Source of the DNA: Natranaeroarchaeum sulfidigenes
GTDB taxonomy: Archaea > Halobacteriota > Halobacteria > Halobacteriales > Natronoarchaeaceae
Assembly (NCBI RefSeq): GCF_017094485.1
Contig: NZ_CP064786.1
Location: 2,546,788-2,610,787 of the forward strand
Direction: 5' to 3'
DNA length: 64,000 nucleotides
The notes under the pieces are model-generated. The model did no database searches. It was not told the DNA's origin and worked only from the letters and a program-made list of their open reading frames with translations. Positions 33,907-42,899 of this stretch are shown here, in pieces. The translations under genes were made by a program, and so were the position numbers. Position 1 is the stretch's first letter. Every line of letters starts with the position of its first letter.

Positions 33907-35139
33907 ATGAGCGATACAGATGCCGACCGGCGGCGGTCGGGGTTCAAACACCGGACGCCGGTCGATGAGGCCAGAGAGCGACTGCGCGAGGCGACGACCC
34001 GGCGTGTCGGGACGACGGAGCTCCCGCTCACGCGGGCCGACGAGCGCGTCCTCGCCGAGTCGGTGAGCGCGAAGCGAAACGTCCCCCATTACCGTCGGGC
34101 CGCGATGGACGGCTACGCCGTGCAGGCAGCGGATACCTTCGGTGCGAGCGAGCGCTCGCCGGAACTTCTTCGTGTTGCCGACCGGGACGCCGAGCCTGCA
34201 CCGGGCGAGGCCTTTCGGGTCCACACGGGCAGCGAGGTGCCCGATAGCTGCAATGCAGTCGTGATGATCGAGGACGTCGACGAGGTCCGCGACGAGCTGG
34301 AGGTGTACGACGCGGTCGCCGAGGGCGAGAACGTCGCGCCGATCGGCGAGGACGTCGAGCGCGGTCAGGAACTGTACGAGCCCGGTCACCGGCTCAGACC
34401 CTCTGATCTCGGTTTGCTGAAATCCCTCGCCGTGGACGAGGTCGAAGTGTACGAGGCGCCGACGGTCGGCGTGATCCCGACGGGCGAGGAGCTGGTCCAG
34501 CACGACCCCGATCCCGGAGAAATCATCGAGACGAACGGGTTGACGGTCTCGCGACTCGTCTCCCGCTGGGGCGGGCGTGTGGAGTACCGGAACGTCGTCA
34601 CCGACGACCCCGAGAGCCTGCGCGCGGCGATCCAGCGCGATCTGACAAAGGATATTATCGTCACGACCGGGGGTTCCTCGGTCGGGGAGCGCGACCTCAT
34701 CCCGGAGGTCGTCGACGAACTCGGCGAGGTGCTGGTCCATGGTGTCGGCCTCAAGCCCGGCCATCCGGTTGCGCTGGGCGTCGTCGAGGAAACGCCGGTG
34801 ATCATGCTGCCGGGCTACCCGGTCGCGTGTATCGTCAACGCCGTCCAGTTCCTGCGCCCCACGATGCACTGGGTGCAGGGGCGCTCGCCGCCGTCACATC
34901 CCACTCAGCAGGCACGGTTGACCCGCAAGATCGCCAGCGAGCCCGGCACTAGGACGTTTGCGCGCGTCCGGACCGAGCAGGATGGCGAGGAACTGGTTGC
35001 CGAACCGACCCGCGCTAAGGGCTCGGGCGTCCTCTCCAGCGTGGCACTCGCGGACGGCTGGGTCGTGGTGCCCGAAGCGCGCGAGGGAATCCCGGAGGGC
35101 GAGACGGTCCCGGTCGAGCACTGGGAGTGGTCGGCATGA
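33907..35139 (+). CDS. moeA1: molybdopterin molybdenumtransferase, first paralogue
   Basis: MoeA inserts molybdenum or tungsten into adenylylated molybdopterin. 410 residues with all four MoeA domains: the RRAAMDGYAV block, the VMIEDVDEV region, the MPT-binding GEELV-type loop in GVIPTGEELVQ, TTGGSSVGERD, and the LPGYPVACIV segment. A C-terminal beta domain closes it. Its stop overlaps the next moeA in an ATGA. A pair like this may divide molybdenum and tungsten cofactor, since haloarchaea carry enzymes for both. Confidence 0.94.
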   Translation: MSDTDADRRRSGFKHRTPVDEARERLREATTRRVGTTELPLTRADERVLAESVSAKRNVPHYRRAAMDGYAVQAADTFGASERSPELLRVADRDAEPAPGEAFRVHTGSEVPDSCNAVVMIEDVDEVRDELEVYDAVAEGENVAPIGEDVERGQELYEPGHRLRPSDLGLLKSLAVDEVEVYEAPTVGVIPTGEELVQHDPDPGEIIETNGLTVSRLVSRWGGRVEYRNVVTDDPESLRAAIQRDLTKDIIVTTGGSSVGERDLIPEVVDELGEVLVHGVGLKPGHPVALGVVEETPVIMLPGYPVACIVNAVQFLRPTMHWVQGRSPPSHPTQQARLTRKIASEPGTRTFARVRTEQDGEELVAEPTRAKGSGVLSSVALADGWVVVPEAREGIPEGETVPVEHWEWSA

Positions 35140-37028
35140 GCGAGCGCCGCGAGTTCCGCGAGTTGACTGATCCCGACGTTGCTCACGAGATCGTCGACGA
35201 CCTCGAACTCGATCCGGCTCCCGAACGCGTCTCGCTGACTGACGCCCGCGGACGGGTGCTGGCCGAGCGCGTCGACGCTGACCTCGACGTACCGGGGTTC
35301 GATCGCGCCAGTCTGGACGGTTACGCGCTCCGTGCAAAGGACACGTTCGGCGCGGACGAGGTCGATCCTGCACGGCTCGACGTGATCGGTGTAGTCCACG
35401 CAGGGGCCGAACCGGATGTCGAACTCGGCGAGGGTGAAGCAGTCGAGATCTCGACCGGCGCGGTGATGCCGCCCGGGGCAGACGCGATGGTGCCGGTCGA
35501 GCAAACCGACGAGGAGCGCGTGGATGGTCAGCGAACCGTGCTGGTTCGCACTGCGGTTGCACCGGGCGACAACGTCATGCTCGCGGGTGCGGACATCGCC
35601 GCGGGCGAGCGAGCGCTCGGTCCCGGAACGCGACTCACGGCCCGCGAGATCGGCCTGCTCTCGGCGCTGGGCGTCAACGAGGTGTCAGTCCGCGGGAAAC
35701 CCACAGTCGGCATCGTCTCGACGGGTGACGAACTCGTCCGGCCGGGCGAGCCCCTGAACAGCGACGCCGGGCAGATCTACGACGTCAACAGCTATACGAT
35801 CGCTACCGCAGTCGAGGAGGCGGGCGGCGAGCCCGTACTCTACCCCCACGCTGGCGACGATTACGAGGAGATGGAACGGATCCTGATCGAGGCGGGCGAG
35901 GAGTGCGATCTCGTACTCTCCTCGGGGTCGACCAGCGCCAGCGCGGTCGACGTGATCTACCGGGTGATCGAGGATCGGGGCGAACTCCTGCTCCACGGCG
36001 TCGCTATCAAGCCCGGCAAGCCGATGCTTGTCGGCGAACTTCCGGGCGGCGCGTACGTCGGGTTACCGGGCTATCCCGTCTCCGCGATGATGACGTTCCG
36101 GGTCTTCGTCGCGCCGCTGGTTCGGGAGGCTGCAGGACTCCCGGAGCCCGACTCAGCGACGCTGACTGGCGAGATGGCAACTGAAATCCGGCACGATCAG
36201 GGTCGCCGCCGCCTCATGCCGGTCGGACTGGTCGAGAACGCCCACGGCGACCGGCTCGTCTACCCGGTTGACAAGGGCAGTGGGGCGACCACGAGCCTCG
36301 CGGATGCCGATGGCCTCGTCACGATCGGCGCCGAAACCGACTACCTTGCGGCGGGAGAGTCGGTGACAGTCACGCTGTTCTCACCGGACGTCCGCCCGCC
36401 GACCCTGTTCGGCGTCGGCGAGGACGACCCCGCACTCTCCCGATTGCTCGATCGGCTCTCGAACCCGCGATACCTCTCGATCGGTACGCGACAGGGGCTC
36501 CGGCGGCTCCGCGAGGGCGTTCCTGATATAGTGGTGACGAGCGGTTCGGCGAGTGTAGATGTCGAACACGAGGTGCTCGCCACGTGGAAGCGCGAGTGGG
36601 GGCTGATCGTTCCGGCAGGCAATCCCGAGGGAATCGAGGGGATCCCCGACCTCGTCGACCGTGACCTCCGGTTGATCAACCGGACGACTGACTCGGGCCT
36701 CCGAACGACCCTCGGCGAGGCCGTCGCGGAACTCGCTGACGAGCGCGGGACGACTCGCCACGAACTGGTCGAATCGATCGACGGGTTCGAGCTGGCGGCC
36801 CGCGCGCACGAGAGCCCAGCACGCAAGGTCGCCGCGGGCGCGGGTGACGCTGGACTCGGACTACGGGCAACAGCAACGAAGCTCGACCTTGAGTTCGTCC
36901 CGCTGGGGACCGAAACGGTTCGCTTACTGGGGAATTCGGACAGGATGGGGAAAGCGGGGATGTCGGAGCTACGTGATGCCCTGACCGCGGCCGATAGCGT
37001 GCTGGACGGTCTCGCGGGATATCAGTAG
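35136..37028 (+). CDS. moeA2: MoeA-type protein fused to a periplasmic-binding-protein-like domain
   Basis: 630 residues. The first 400 or so are MoeA-like: DRASLDGYALRAKDT, VPVEQTD, GIVSTGDELVRPG, SSGSTSAS and LPGYPVSAMMTF. From about residue 415, TLFGVGEDDPALSRLLDRLS begins a substrate-binding-protein-like domain with AGNPEGIEGIPDLVDRDL, of the kind that binds molybdate or tungstate or a cofactor in bacterial/archaeal MoeA fusions. The final 50 residues may form a helical lid. The start overlaps the first moeA; the ATG chosen is 35136. Confidence 0.93.
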   Translation: MSERREFRELTDPDVAHEIVDDLELDPAPERVSLTDARGRVLAERVDADLDVPGFDRASLDGYALRAKDTFGADEVDPARLDVIGVVHAGAEPDVELGEGEAVEISTGAVMPPGADAMVPVEQTDEERVDGQRTVLVRTAVAPGDNVMLAGADIAAGERALGPGTRLTAREIGLLSALGVNEVSVRGKPTVGIVSTGDELVRPGEPLNSDAGQIYDVNSYTIATAVEEAGGEPVLYPHAGDDYEEMERILIEAGEECDLVLSSGSTSASAVDVIYRVIEDRGELLLHGVAIKPGKPMLVGELPGGAYVGLPGYPVSAMMTFRVFVAPLVREAAGLPEPDSATLTGEMATEIRHDQGRRRLMPVGLVENAHGDRLVYPVDKGSGATTSLADADGLVTIGAETDYLAAGESVTVTLFSPDVRPPTLFGVGEDDPALSRLLDRLSNPRYLSIGTRQGLRRLREGVPDIVVTSGSASVDVEHEVLATWKREWGLIVPAGNPEGIEGIPDLVDRDLRLINRTTDSGLRTTLGEAVAELADERGTTRHELVESIDGFELAARAHESPARKVAAGAGDAGLGLRATATKLDLEFVPLGTETVRLLGNSDRMGKAGMSELRDALTAADSVLDGLAGYQ

Positions 37029-37663
37029 TTTCGGGGGCCGAGCTCGTCGAACGACCGGATCATTCGGTCTCCCCACACGACGAAGCCGCGCTCGTGAGGG
37101 TCGTATCGCTGGACGTGGATCCCGTCGAGTCCGGCGTTTCTGGCCGCACCGACGTCCTCGGCACTGTCGCCGACGAGCGCGCCGACGTGGCCGTTGTGCG
37201 CGACACCGAGATCGGTCATCGCCCGCTCGACAGGGGCAGGATCGGGCTTCCAGCCCAGATCGTCGGTACAGCAGACGACTGTATCGAACCAGTCTGTGAT
37301 ATCGTGATGCTCCAGCACGGGGCCGGTCAGGTAGTTCTGGCAGTGCGTGACGAGCCCGGTCGGCTGGTCCAGGTCGCCGACGAACTCGGCGTCCTCGTAC
37401 AGGAACGTCGACTCGGCGCGAGTGATCGGGTCCTCGACCTCGTGAAACGTTGCCCAGAAGCGCTGTGGGTCGATGTCCAGCCGTCTCAGGAGCTGGTCGC
37501 GCTGGCCGCCGTAGCCGTGCCAGAGGAGTTCGGCCTCTCGGGAGGTGAACTCCTTCCCGAGTCGTCTCCCCACCTCGCCGATCACGTCGTAGACGTAGGC
37601 GGGCTCGACGTCGACGAGCGTGCCGTCGAGGTCCAGCAGCCAGAAGTCGTAGTCGGGAACCAT
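37022..37663 (-). CDS. HAD-superfamily hydrolase
   Basis: 213 residues. The sequence FWLLDLDGTLVD holds the catalytic aspartates, VTHCQNYL the motif II threonine, KPDPAPVE the lysine and LVGDSAEDVGAARNAG the acidic motif IV. It is probably a phosphatase of the phosphoglycolate or beta-phosphoglucomutase-like branch; substrate unknown. I selected ATG 37663 over the TTG three codons earlier. It overlaps the converging moeA2 by 7 nt at its 3' end. Confidence 0.88.
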   Translation of the reverse strand: MVPDYDFWLLDLDGTLVDVEPAYVYDVIGEVGRRLGKEFTSREAELLWHGYGGQRDQLLRRLDIDPQRFWATFHEVEDPITRAESTFLYEDAEFVGDLDQPTGLVTHCQNYLTGPVLEHHDITDWFDTVVCCTDDLGWKPDPAPVERAMTDLGVAHNGHVGALVGDSAEDVGAARNAGLDGIHVQRYDPHERGFVVWGDRMIRSFDELGPRNY

Positions 37664-37780
37664 CGGACACAAACGTAGTGCCGGGACGTGAATAAGTATT
37701 CTCCCTGTTCTGCGTCGCAGGTACTCTCTAGGTATCGGTACGGAATTCCTTCGGGACGCTGCTGGTCGTCGACCGAGTGC

Positions 37781-38149
37781 TCACTCGATTTCCAGCGAAC
37801 TCTTGAAATAGTTCGAGAGCACTTCGCTGACGCTGTCGGCGTTGAACTGCCCGAGATCCCTTGCAATCTCGGTTTTCAGTGCATCCAGATATTCCTCGTC
37901 GGTCTCGAATGCGCGGTACTCGACCGCCTCGACATCGACGCCGAGCTCCTCGGACGCGACTTTGCACATGTGTTCTTCGTCGCCCACCGCGCCACGCCAG
38001 AGGTTATCACGGAAGAACAGCCAGCCCTCCTCACCCGGCGGGTCGGCTGTGCGGTAGAGCCTCGTCTCGAAGGTCGCCGGATCGAGCCGCAGCTCCGCAG
38101 ACGATGTCGGAATCCGGAACTCCACGGCGAAGACGTACCGGGCGTCCAC
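37781..38149 (-). CDS. LWR-salt family protein
   Basis: 122 residues. The conserved haloarchaeal block around GWLFFRDNLWRGAVGDEEHM gives the family its name. The remainder is beta-rich at the front (RYVFAVEFRIPTSSAEL) and helical at the back. No catalytic motif is seen. I chose the GTG at 38149 (MDARYVFAV) since it follows the upstream gene's stop by 2 nt; no ATG is near. It is in an operon with the pterin dehydratase-like gene. Confidence 0.8.
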   Translation of the reverse strand: MDARYVFAVEFRIPTSSAELRLDPATFETRLYRTADPPGEEGWLFFRDNLWRGAVGDEEHMCKVASEELGVDVEAVEYRAFETDEEYLDALKTEIARDLGQFNADSVSEVLSNYFKSSLEIE

Positions 38150-38151
38150 GG

Positions 38152-38430
38152 TTAGCTGTGTTCGGACTCGATCAGCTCCGCCATATGGATGTCCTGGTCC
38201 GTGATCCCGCCCTCCTCGTGGCTGGTAAAGCGGATTTCGACTTCCTTGTAGCGGATCTCGATCGTCGGATGGTGAAACTCCGCCTCCGAGATCTCCCCGA
38301 CCATCTGGGCGAAGGCGACGCCACGAAGATACTCGTCGAACTCGTAGACACGGACGATCTCGTCGCCGTCCCGTTCCCATCCGTCGGGGAGTTGCTCACT
38401 GATCTCGTCGTCGGATAGCAGGTCAGCCAT
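38152..38430 (-). CDS. pterin-4a-carbinolamine dehydratase-like protein
   Basis: 92 residues. The motifs GWERDGDEIVRVYEFDEYL, AEFHHPTIEIRYKEVEIRFTSHEEGGITDQD include the family histidines (HHP and GGIT-D). The usual reaction is dehydration of 4a-hydroxytetrahydrobiopterin. No aromatic amino acid hydroxylase is in the window, so a molybdopterin- or tetrapyrrole-related role cannot be excluded, as it sits at the end of the haem operon. ATG at 38430 chosen. Confidence 0.88.
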   Translation of the reverse strand: MADLLSDDEISEQLPDGWERDGDEIVRVYEFDEYLRGVAFAQMVGEISEAEFHHPTIEIRYKEVEIRFTSHEEGGITDQDIHMAELIESEHS

Positions 38431-38490
38431 ACAACGCTTATCGACCCGGGGCAAAATAAAAGGCATCCCCGATGAACCCCCTGTCGTCAG

Positions 38491-39876
38491 TTAATCGTCC
38501 GAGAGTACGCTCTCGACGATCTCATCCGGGACCTCGTCGGGAAGTTCGTCGGGGGAGATCCCCTCTAGCGCATCGGGCAGCTCCGAGGGATCGAACCCAT
38601 CGGGGAACGGCGGGTACGCCTCGCCGTCGAACTCGGGATCGAACAGCTGTAACGCCGTGTTGATCGTCGTCCAGTCGTCCTCGCCCGCGGCTTCGCGCAG
38701 ACTCTTGGTCGGCGGCGCGAGCAGTTTGTTCACGAGCGCGTCGGCCATCGACTCGACGACTTCGCGTTCGCCCGCGGTGAGTTCGCCGTCCGTCTCGGCT
38801 TCCAGTTGCGTGATCGCGGTCGAGACCTCCTGTGATTTCACGCGATCCGCACTCTCGTACATCGCCGCGATGACCTCATCGGCACGTTTTCGCTTGTACT
38901 GGTCGAGCAGGCGGTCGAACTCGGCGGCGATGATTCGCTTGGCTTCTTCGGCCGCGGCCCGACGCTGTCGCCGGGTCTGTTCGGTGACCGACGTAAGCGT
39001 GTCGAGATCGTACACCGTCACGTCGTCGAGGTCGGCGACGGCAGGATCGACGTCACGGGGCTGAGCGAGATCTACCACGACAGTCTTCCCGCCCTGTTTG
39101 AACGGCTCGGGGCCGATCACCGGCTCCTCACTGGCCGTCGTCGAGACGACGAGATCCGCCCGTCGTGCAACGGTGTCGACGCCCTGCAGCGGGACTGCGC
39201 CCGCGTCGGCGTCGACCTCGTTCGCCAGATGCTCGGCGTGGGGCACCGTCCGGTTGGCGACGACCATGTCGTCGATTCCGCGATCCGCCAGCGCCTTGAC
39301 TGCGGTCGTTCCCATCTCGCCCGCCCCGATGACGAGCGCTGTCGGGTCGTCGACGTCGAGGTCGTCGATGGCAACCGTCGCGGCGGCACTTCCCAGCGAG
39401 ACGATCCCTTCGTTGATTTCGGTCTCGGTTCGAACGCGCTCACCGACTCGGATTGCCTTCGTGACGGCGTCTTCGAGCATCGGGCCGACCCCGTCTTCAC
39501 CGCGTGCATCCTCGTAGGCAGTCCTGACCTGTCCGAGGATCTGATCCTCGCCGAGCACGAGGGATTCGAGCCCTGCGGCGACCCGCATGAGGTGTTCGAG
39601 GCTCTCCTCGTGATCTAGATGCCGAATCGAGTCCTCGTCGACATGGGGCGCGAACGTCTCGAACGCCGCCCGCCCGACTGCGGCATCGTCGGTGACGACG
39701 AACGCTTCGGTGCGGTTGCAGGTGTGGAGCGCGAACGCCTCGCTCACGTAGGGTTTGGCGATCAGTTCGGCGACTTCGGCGCGCTGGTCGTCTGCCCCCG
39801 CTCGCGCCACGTCGTCGACGGACGCACTGCTGTGCGAGACGGTGATTCCAGTGACGACGCCAGTCGCTCGCATCAT
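38491..39876 (-). CDS. hemA: glutamyl-tRNA reductase
   Basis: Makes glutamate-1-semialdehyde, the first tetrapyrrole precursor. 461 residues. The catalytic cysteine is C53 in HTCNRTEAF. The linker, then the NADPH-binding domain (ALVIGAGEMGTTAVKAL) and the shikimate dehydrogenase-like and dimerisation domains (QRRAAAEEAKRIIAAEF) are in order. An acidic 50-residue tail (PSELPDALEGISPDELPDEVP) extends beyond typical enzymes. The start lies in an ATGA with the precorrin-2 dehydrogenase gene. Confidence 0.95.
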   Translation of the reverse strand: MMRATGVVTGITVSHSSASVDDVARAGADDQRAEVAELIAKPYVSEAFALHTCNRTEAFVVTDDAAVGRAAFETFAPHVDEDSIRHLDHEESLEHLMRVAAGLESLVLGEDQILGQVRTAYEDARGEDGVGPMLEDAVTKAIRVGERVRTETEINEGIVSLGSAAATVAIDDLDVDDPTALVIGAGEMGTTAVKALADRGIDDMVVANRTVPHAEHLANEVDADAGAVPLQGVDTVARRADLVVSTTASEEPVIGPEPFKQGGKTVVVDLAQPRDVDPAVADLDDVTVYDLDTLTSVTEQTRRQRRAAAEEAKRIIAAEFDRLLDQYKRKRADEVIAAMYESADRVKSQEVSTAITQLEAETDGELTAGEREVVESMADALVNKLLAPPTKSLREAAGEDDWTTINTALQLFDPEFDGEAYPPFPDGFDPSELPDALEGISPDELPDEVPDEIVESVLSDD

Positions 39877-40541
39877 TGCTCACCTCCGTGGGTCTCCCCG
39901 AACTCCTCCTGAATCACGTCCTCAGCCACTTTCCGACCCTTGGATGTTCGGGTACGTAAAGCCTTCCAAACGTCGGAAGAATTGACGACGGCTCTGACGG
40001 CATCCCGTCGCTCGCTCGGAGAGGGCGATCCCTCCCGGAGTTCGCCGCGTAACTTGCCCGTCAACTCGGCCATCGCACCGGCTCCCTCGATATCCGATTC
40101 GATCTCCTGGCGAAGGTATCTCGATACTGCCGGACTCGCGCCGCCGGTCGAGACGGACACGACGACGGGATCGTCCCGGATCGTCGCCGGGACCACCACG
40201 TCGTCGATTGGTCGGTCCTCACCGGTCGCATCGCTCCGATCCGTCCGGTTTACCAGTGCACCGACCTCTCGGGCCGCCTGCTCTACCGTCTCGTTGATCG
40301 ACGCATCGTCGGTCGCCGCGACGACCAGTGCGGGTTCGGTTCGGTCGACCCACTCCTGGATCGCTTCAGCGTCCGGCGCGTCACGCACCAGCTCGCTATC
40401 CCCGAACTCGCCATCGAAAGACGGGCTAACGACGATCACCTCGGCTTCCCTGGCGAACCGGCGGGCCTTCCGTGCACCGACGGATCCCCCGCCGAAGACG
40501 AGTACGGTTTCGTCAGTAAAGTCGTGCAATAGTGGAATCAT
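39873..40541 (-). CDS. precorrin-2 dehydrogenase/sirohydrochlorin ferrochelatase-like protein
   Basis: 222 residues. NAD-binding loop VLVFGGGSVGARKARRF, then VVAATDDASINETV and VPATIRDDPVVVSVSTGGASPAVSRYLR, the last matching the Met8/CysG-B second domain. It oxidises precorrin-2 to sirohydrochlorin. The uroporphyrinogen methyltransferase domain of CysG is absent, so this is a single-function form. ATG 40541 was chosen; upstream codons run through an unlikely sequence. Order in the operon is ahbAB, this gene, hemA. Confidence 0.93.
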   Translation of the reverse strand: MIPLLHDFTDETVLVFGGGSVGARKARRFAREAEVIVVSPSFDGEFGDSELVRDAPDAEAIQEWVDRTEPALVVAATDDASINETVEQAAREVGALVNRTDRSDATGEDRPIDDVVVPATIRDDPVVVSVSTGGASPAVSRYLRQEIESDIEGAGAMAELTGKLRGELREGSPSPSERRDAVRAVVNSSDVWKALRTRTSKGRKVAEDVIQEEFGETHGGEQ

Positions 40542-40612
40542 ATGAGATGACCGGCGGTATCCGACGTGTTTACGCCGTCCATAATCAGTGCTGTCCCGGA
40601 CATGTTCGGAGA

Positions 40613-41680
40613 TCACTCCGCCACGGTATTCGCTTCCGCGCGCTCGTCCAGCCTGATCCCGGTCTTTTTCAGAATACGCGTCGAGAACAGCGAGTCCCAG
40701 TCCTCGTCGTCGACGTCCCAGTAGTCTGCCATCCGGTCGCGCACCTGCTCGATCCGGCGCTCGCTCTCGGCCTCGGTACGCCCGTGGGTCATCGCGAAGA
40801 AGTTGTACGGCCAGACCCCCTCGTGGCGAGGTCGCCGATAGCAGTGTGTGACGAACGGAAGCCCTGCAATCTCCGGCCCGACCTCGTCGACCAGTTCGTC
40901 GGGGACGTTCCAGACGGTCATCCCGTTCTCGGTGTACCCCAGCGCGTAGTGGTTCGGGATCACACCGACCCGGCGGATCTTCCCCTCCGCGTCGAACCGC
41001 TTTACCGTCTCGACGACCCAGTCAGTGTCGGCACCGATCGCATCAGCGACGTCCGCGTAGGGCGTCGAAGACAGCGGCAAGCCGTCCTGAATCTCCAGAA
41101 CGAGATCGAGTTCCGCGGGAGTGAGCGTGCCGCGCTCGCTCGGCGTGACGTCCGGGCCGAGCGCAGAGCAGTCGACCGTCCCGCCCTCGATCGGCCCGTC
41201 GACATAGAACTTCGCCTCGACGCGGAACTCGCGTTTTTTCGGCATGTTGTACGTCTGCTGGCCCGTCGCGTCCTCGATTTCCGCGAGGACTTCCTCGACC
41301 CGGTCGGGATCGGCGACGCTCACGACGAACCACATATTGAGGTGGGGGTGTTCGCGCTCGTAGTTGTGTGCGACCTCGGTGAACGCGTTGACCTGTTCTG
41401 CAACCTCGTCGAAGCGCTCCTCGGGAGCGTGCATGGCGACGAGCGTTGCCGCGCCGCCGATCTCCTGTGCGTTGATCAGCGCGCCAAAGCGGGTCAGAGT
41501 GCCGTCCTCGTCCAGTTGCTTGATCCGTGCCAGTAGCTCGTCCGCAGTGATATCGATCCCGTGGTCAGACAGTGCCGCCGCTGCCGGTTCGAAGGGATCG
41601 CGGACCACGGGGAACCCCCCCTGAAACGCGTTGACGATCGCCCGGTCTCGATCGTCCAGCTCCGCGGAGTCAGTGCTCAT
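40613..41680 (-). CDS. ahbAB: siroheme decarboxylase, AhbA-AhbB fusion
   Basis: 355 residues made of two Lrp/AsnC-like units in tandem (about 1-175 and 190-355). Each unit has an N-terminal helix-turn-helix-like part (GFPVVRDPFEPAA; GLPLSSTPYADVA) and a C-terminal ferredoxin-like fold (HPHLNMWFVVSVADPDRVEEV; HEGVWPYNFFAMTHGRTEA). Key residues typical of the decarboxylase (YNMPKK, HNYERE, HCYRR) are present. It removes acetate carboxyls of siroheme to make didecarboxysiroheme in the alternative haem pathway; often miscalled a transcription regulator. ATG 41680 was chosen. Confidence 0.88.
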   Translation of the reverse strand: MSTDSAELDDRDRAIVNAFQGGFPVVRDPFEPAAAALSDHGIDITADELLARIKQLDEDGTLTRFGALINAQEIGGAATLVAMHAPEERFDEVAEQVNAFTEVAHNYEREHPHLNMWFVVSVADPDRVEEVLAEIEDATGQQTYNMPKKREFRVEAKFYVDGPIEGGTVDCSALGPDVTPSERGTLTPAELDLVLEIQDGLPLSSTPYADVADAIGADTDWVVETVKRFDAEGKIRRVGVIPNHYALGYTENGMTVWNVPDELVDEVGPEIAGLPFVTHCYRRPRHEGVWPYNFFAMTHGRTEAESERRIEQVRDRMADYWDVDDEDWDSLFSTRILKKTGIRLDERAEANTVAE

Positions 41681-41795
41681 ACACGTCATTCGGGAACGGC
41701 CGGTCATAAGTCCCTCGGCACCGTGCGGGCACGCGGTTCCGAGGTATACTCCCGTTTGTCCAAGGAGTTAATCGGGTACGGTTCTATCGGCTGAT

Positions 41796-42221
41796 ATGAG
41801 CGGTCGATATCGGTTGACGAGCATCGAGACAGTCCGAGAGTCGGGGTCGTGGCTGTTCCGGATCCGGGACGCACACGGCGCGCGCGAGGAAGTGATACTC
41901 GTCCCCTGCGAGGAGTCGGGTGTCGAGGCGTGGAGCAATAATTGCACGCACGAGGACCAGCGTCTACACCGCGAGGGCGTCGGCGCGACGATCCGCAACT
42001 CCGGCATCGTCTGCCCACGTCACGGCTCGATCTTCGACACCTGCTCGGGAGACTGTGACAACGGCGAGGCCGCAGGCACGACGCTTCCGTCAGTCGAGGT
42101 CACGGTAGAGGACGGACAGGTGTATCTGACCGACGATGATGTCGACTACCTCGGGAGCGGCGGCTTCGACGACAGTAGCGGTGATGATGGTCCGGATTCG
42201 ACCTCACACCTGCAGCTTTGA
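41796..42221 (+). CDS. Rieske [2Fe-2S] ferredoxin-type protein
   Basis: 141 residues. The cluster motifs are C50-T-H52 and C73-P-R-H76, followed by SIFDTCSGDCDNGEAAG with additional cysteines. It is soluble, without the N-terminal helix of respiratory Rieske proteins, and resembles ferredoxin components of oxygenases or assimilation enzymes. The acidic C-terminal 20 residues are typical of halophiles. It stands alone; its redox partner is unknown. Confidence 0.92.
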   Translation: MSGRYRLTSIETVRESGSWLFRIRDAHGAREEVILVPCEESGVEAWSNNCTHEDQRLHREGVGATIRNSGIVCPRHGSIFDTCSGDCDNGEAAGTTLPSVEVTVEDGQVYLTDDDVDYLGSGGFDDSSGDDGPDSTSHLQL

Positions 42222-42241
42222 CCATCTACGTGTGCCCGTTT

Positions 42242-42325
42242 CTGCATCCTCGATAGCCGCGAGGGTTAGTTCACTCGCCTTTGACGCCCGTAACCGCAAA
42301 GCCTGCGTCCTCGATAGCCGTGAGG
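42242..42325. repeat. 23-bp near-direct repeat at the 3' end of a conserved gene
   Basis: CTGCATCCTCGATAGCCGCGAGG (42242-42264) recurs as CTGCGTCCTCGATAGCCGTGAGG (42303-42325), differing at two positions. The second copy codes for the AIEDAG segment of the minus-strand gene; the first lies just beyond its stop in another frame. It looks like a small local duplication. Confidence 0.6.
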
Positions 42326-42681
42326 ATCGCCTCGTGATCAGCGCTGGCTTCATAATAGAAAACGATATCGAAGGAGCCCTCACGCAATAGTTGCTGGCAC
42401 TCCCAGACGAACTCCTCGTCGTCGAGTGTCAGCCCCTGATGCTGGTTCGAGGAGAAGTCCGGATCGTCGTTGCCCGAGTAGACGTAGGTGTCTTTCGGGT
42501 CCAGTCCCGCGTGTTCGGCGATGATGTCGCCGACGTCAAGCGTCGCTTGCATCATATCAATCTCGTCTGCGGAGCCAAGATCGGTGTGGACGACCGCGCC
42601 GTTGAGCTGGATCTCGCCCGGTTCGAGTAGCTGTTTGGTGCGTCGATGCAGATCCTCGTCGAGTACCTCGGGCATACCCAT
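42271..42681 (-). CDS. conserved haloarchaeal protein (DUF5778-like), function unknown
   Basis: 136 residues, soluble and acidic. Two ATGs at its start (42681, 42675). Blocks QLLEPGEIQLNGAVVHTDLG, YVYSGNDDPDFSSNQHQG and the C-terminal FYYEASADHEAILTAIEDAG are typical of a small haloarchaeal family I associate with DUF5778, without certainty. The last segment reads like a wing of a ligand-binding helix-strand unit. No partner gene. Confidence 0.75.
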   Translation of the reverse strand: MGMPEVLDEDLHRRTKQLLEPGEIQLNGAVVHTDLGSADEIDMMQATLDVGDIIAEHAGLDPKDTYVYSGNDDPDFSSNQHQGLTLDDEEFVWECQQLLREGSFDIVFYYEASADHEAILTAIEDAGFAVTGVKGE

Positions 42682-42899
42682 ACTTTCGGAACTGAACGTA
42701 TATCGCTCACGGTATCGTTGCCGATTCACGTTCGCGTGATGCGGTGAGTGATTGGGAGGCCATCGGCTCAACGGGACACGGTCGGCTTGATCAGGATACC
42801 AGCGGCTGATCGGTCTTGAAAATACGGGAAGACATACTGCACGGGCGGACCGCCTGAGAGTAACCCCAACGCGACGCCCGGAGTCGCACCGTTCGGGTC

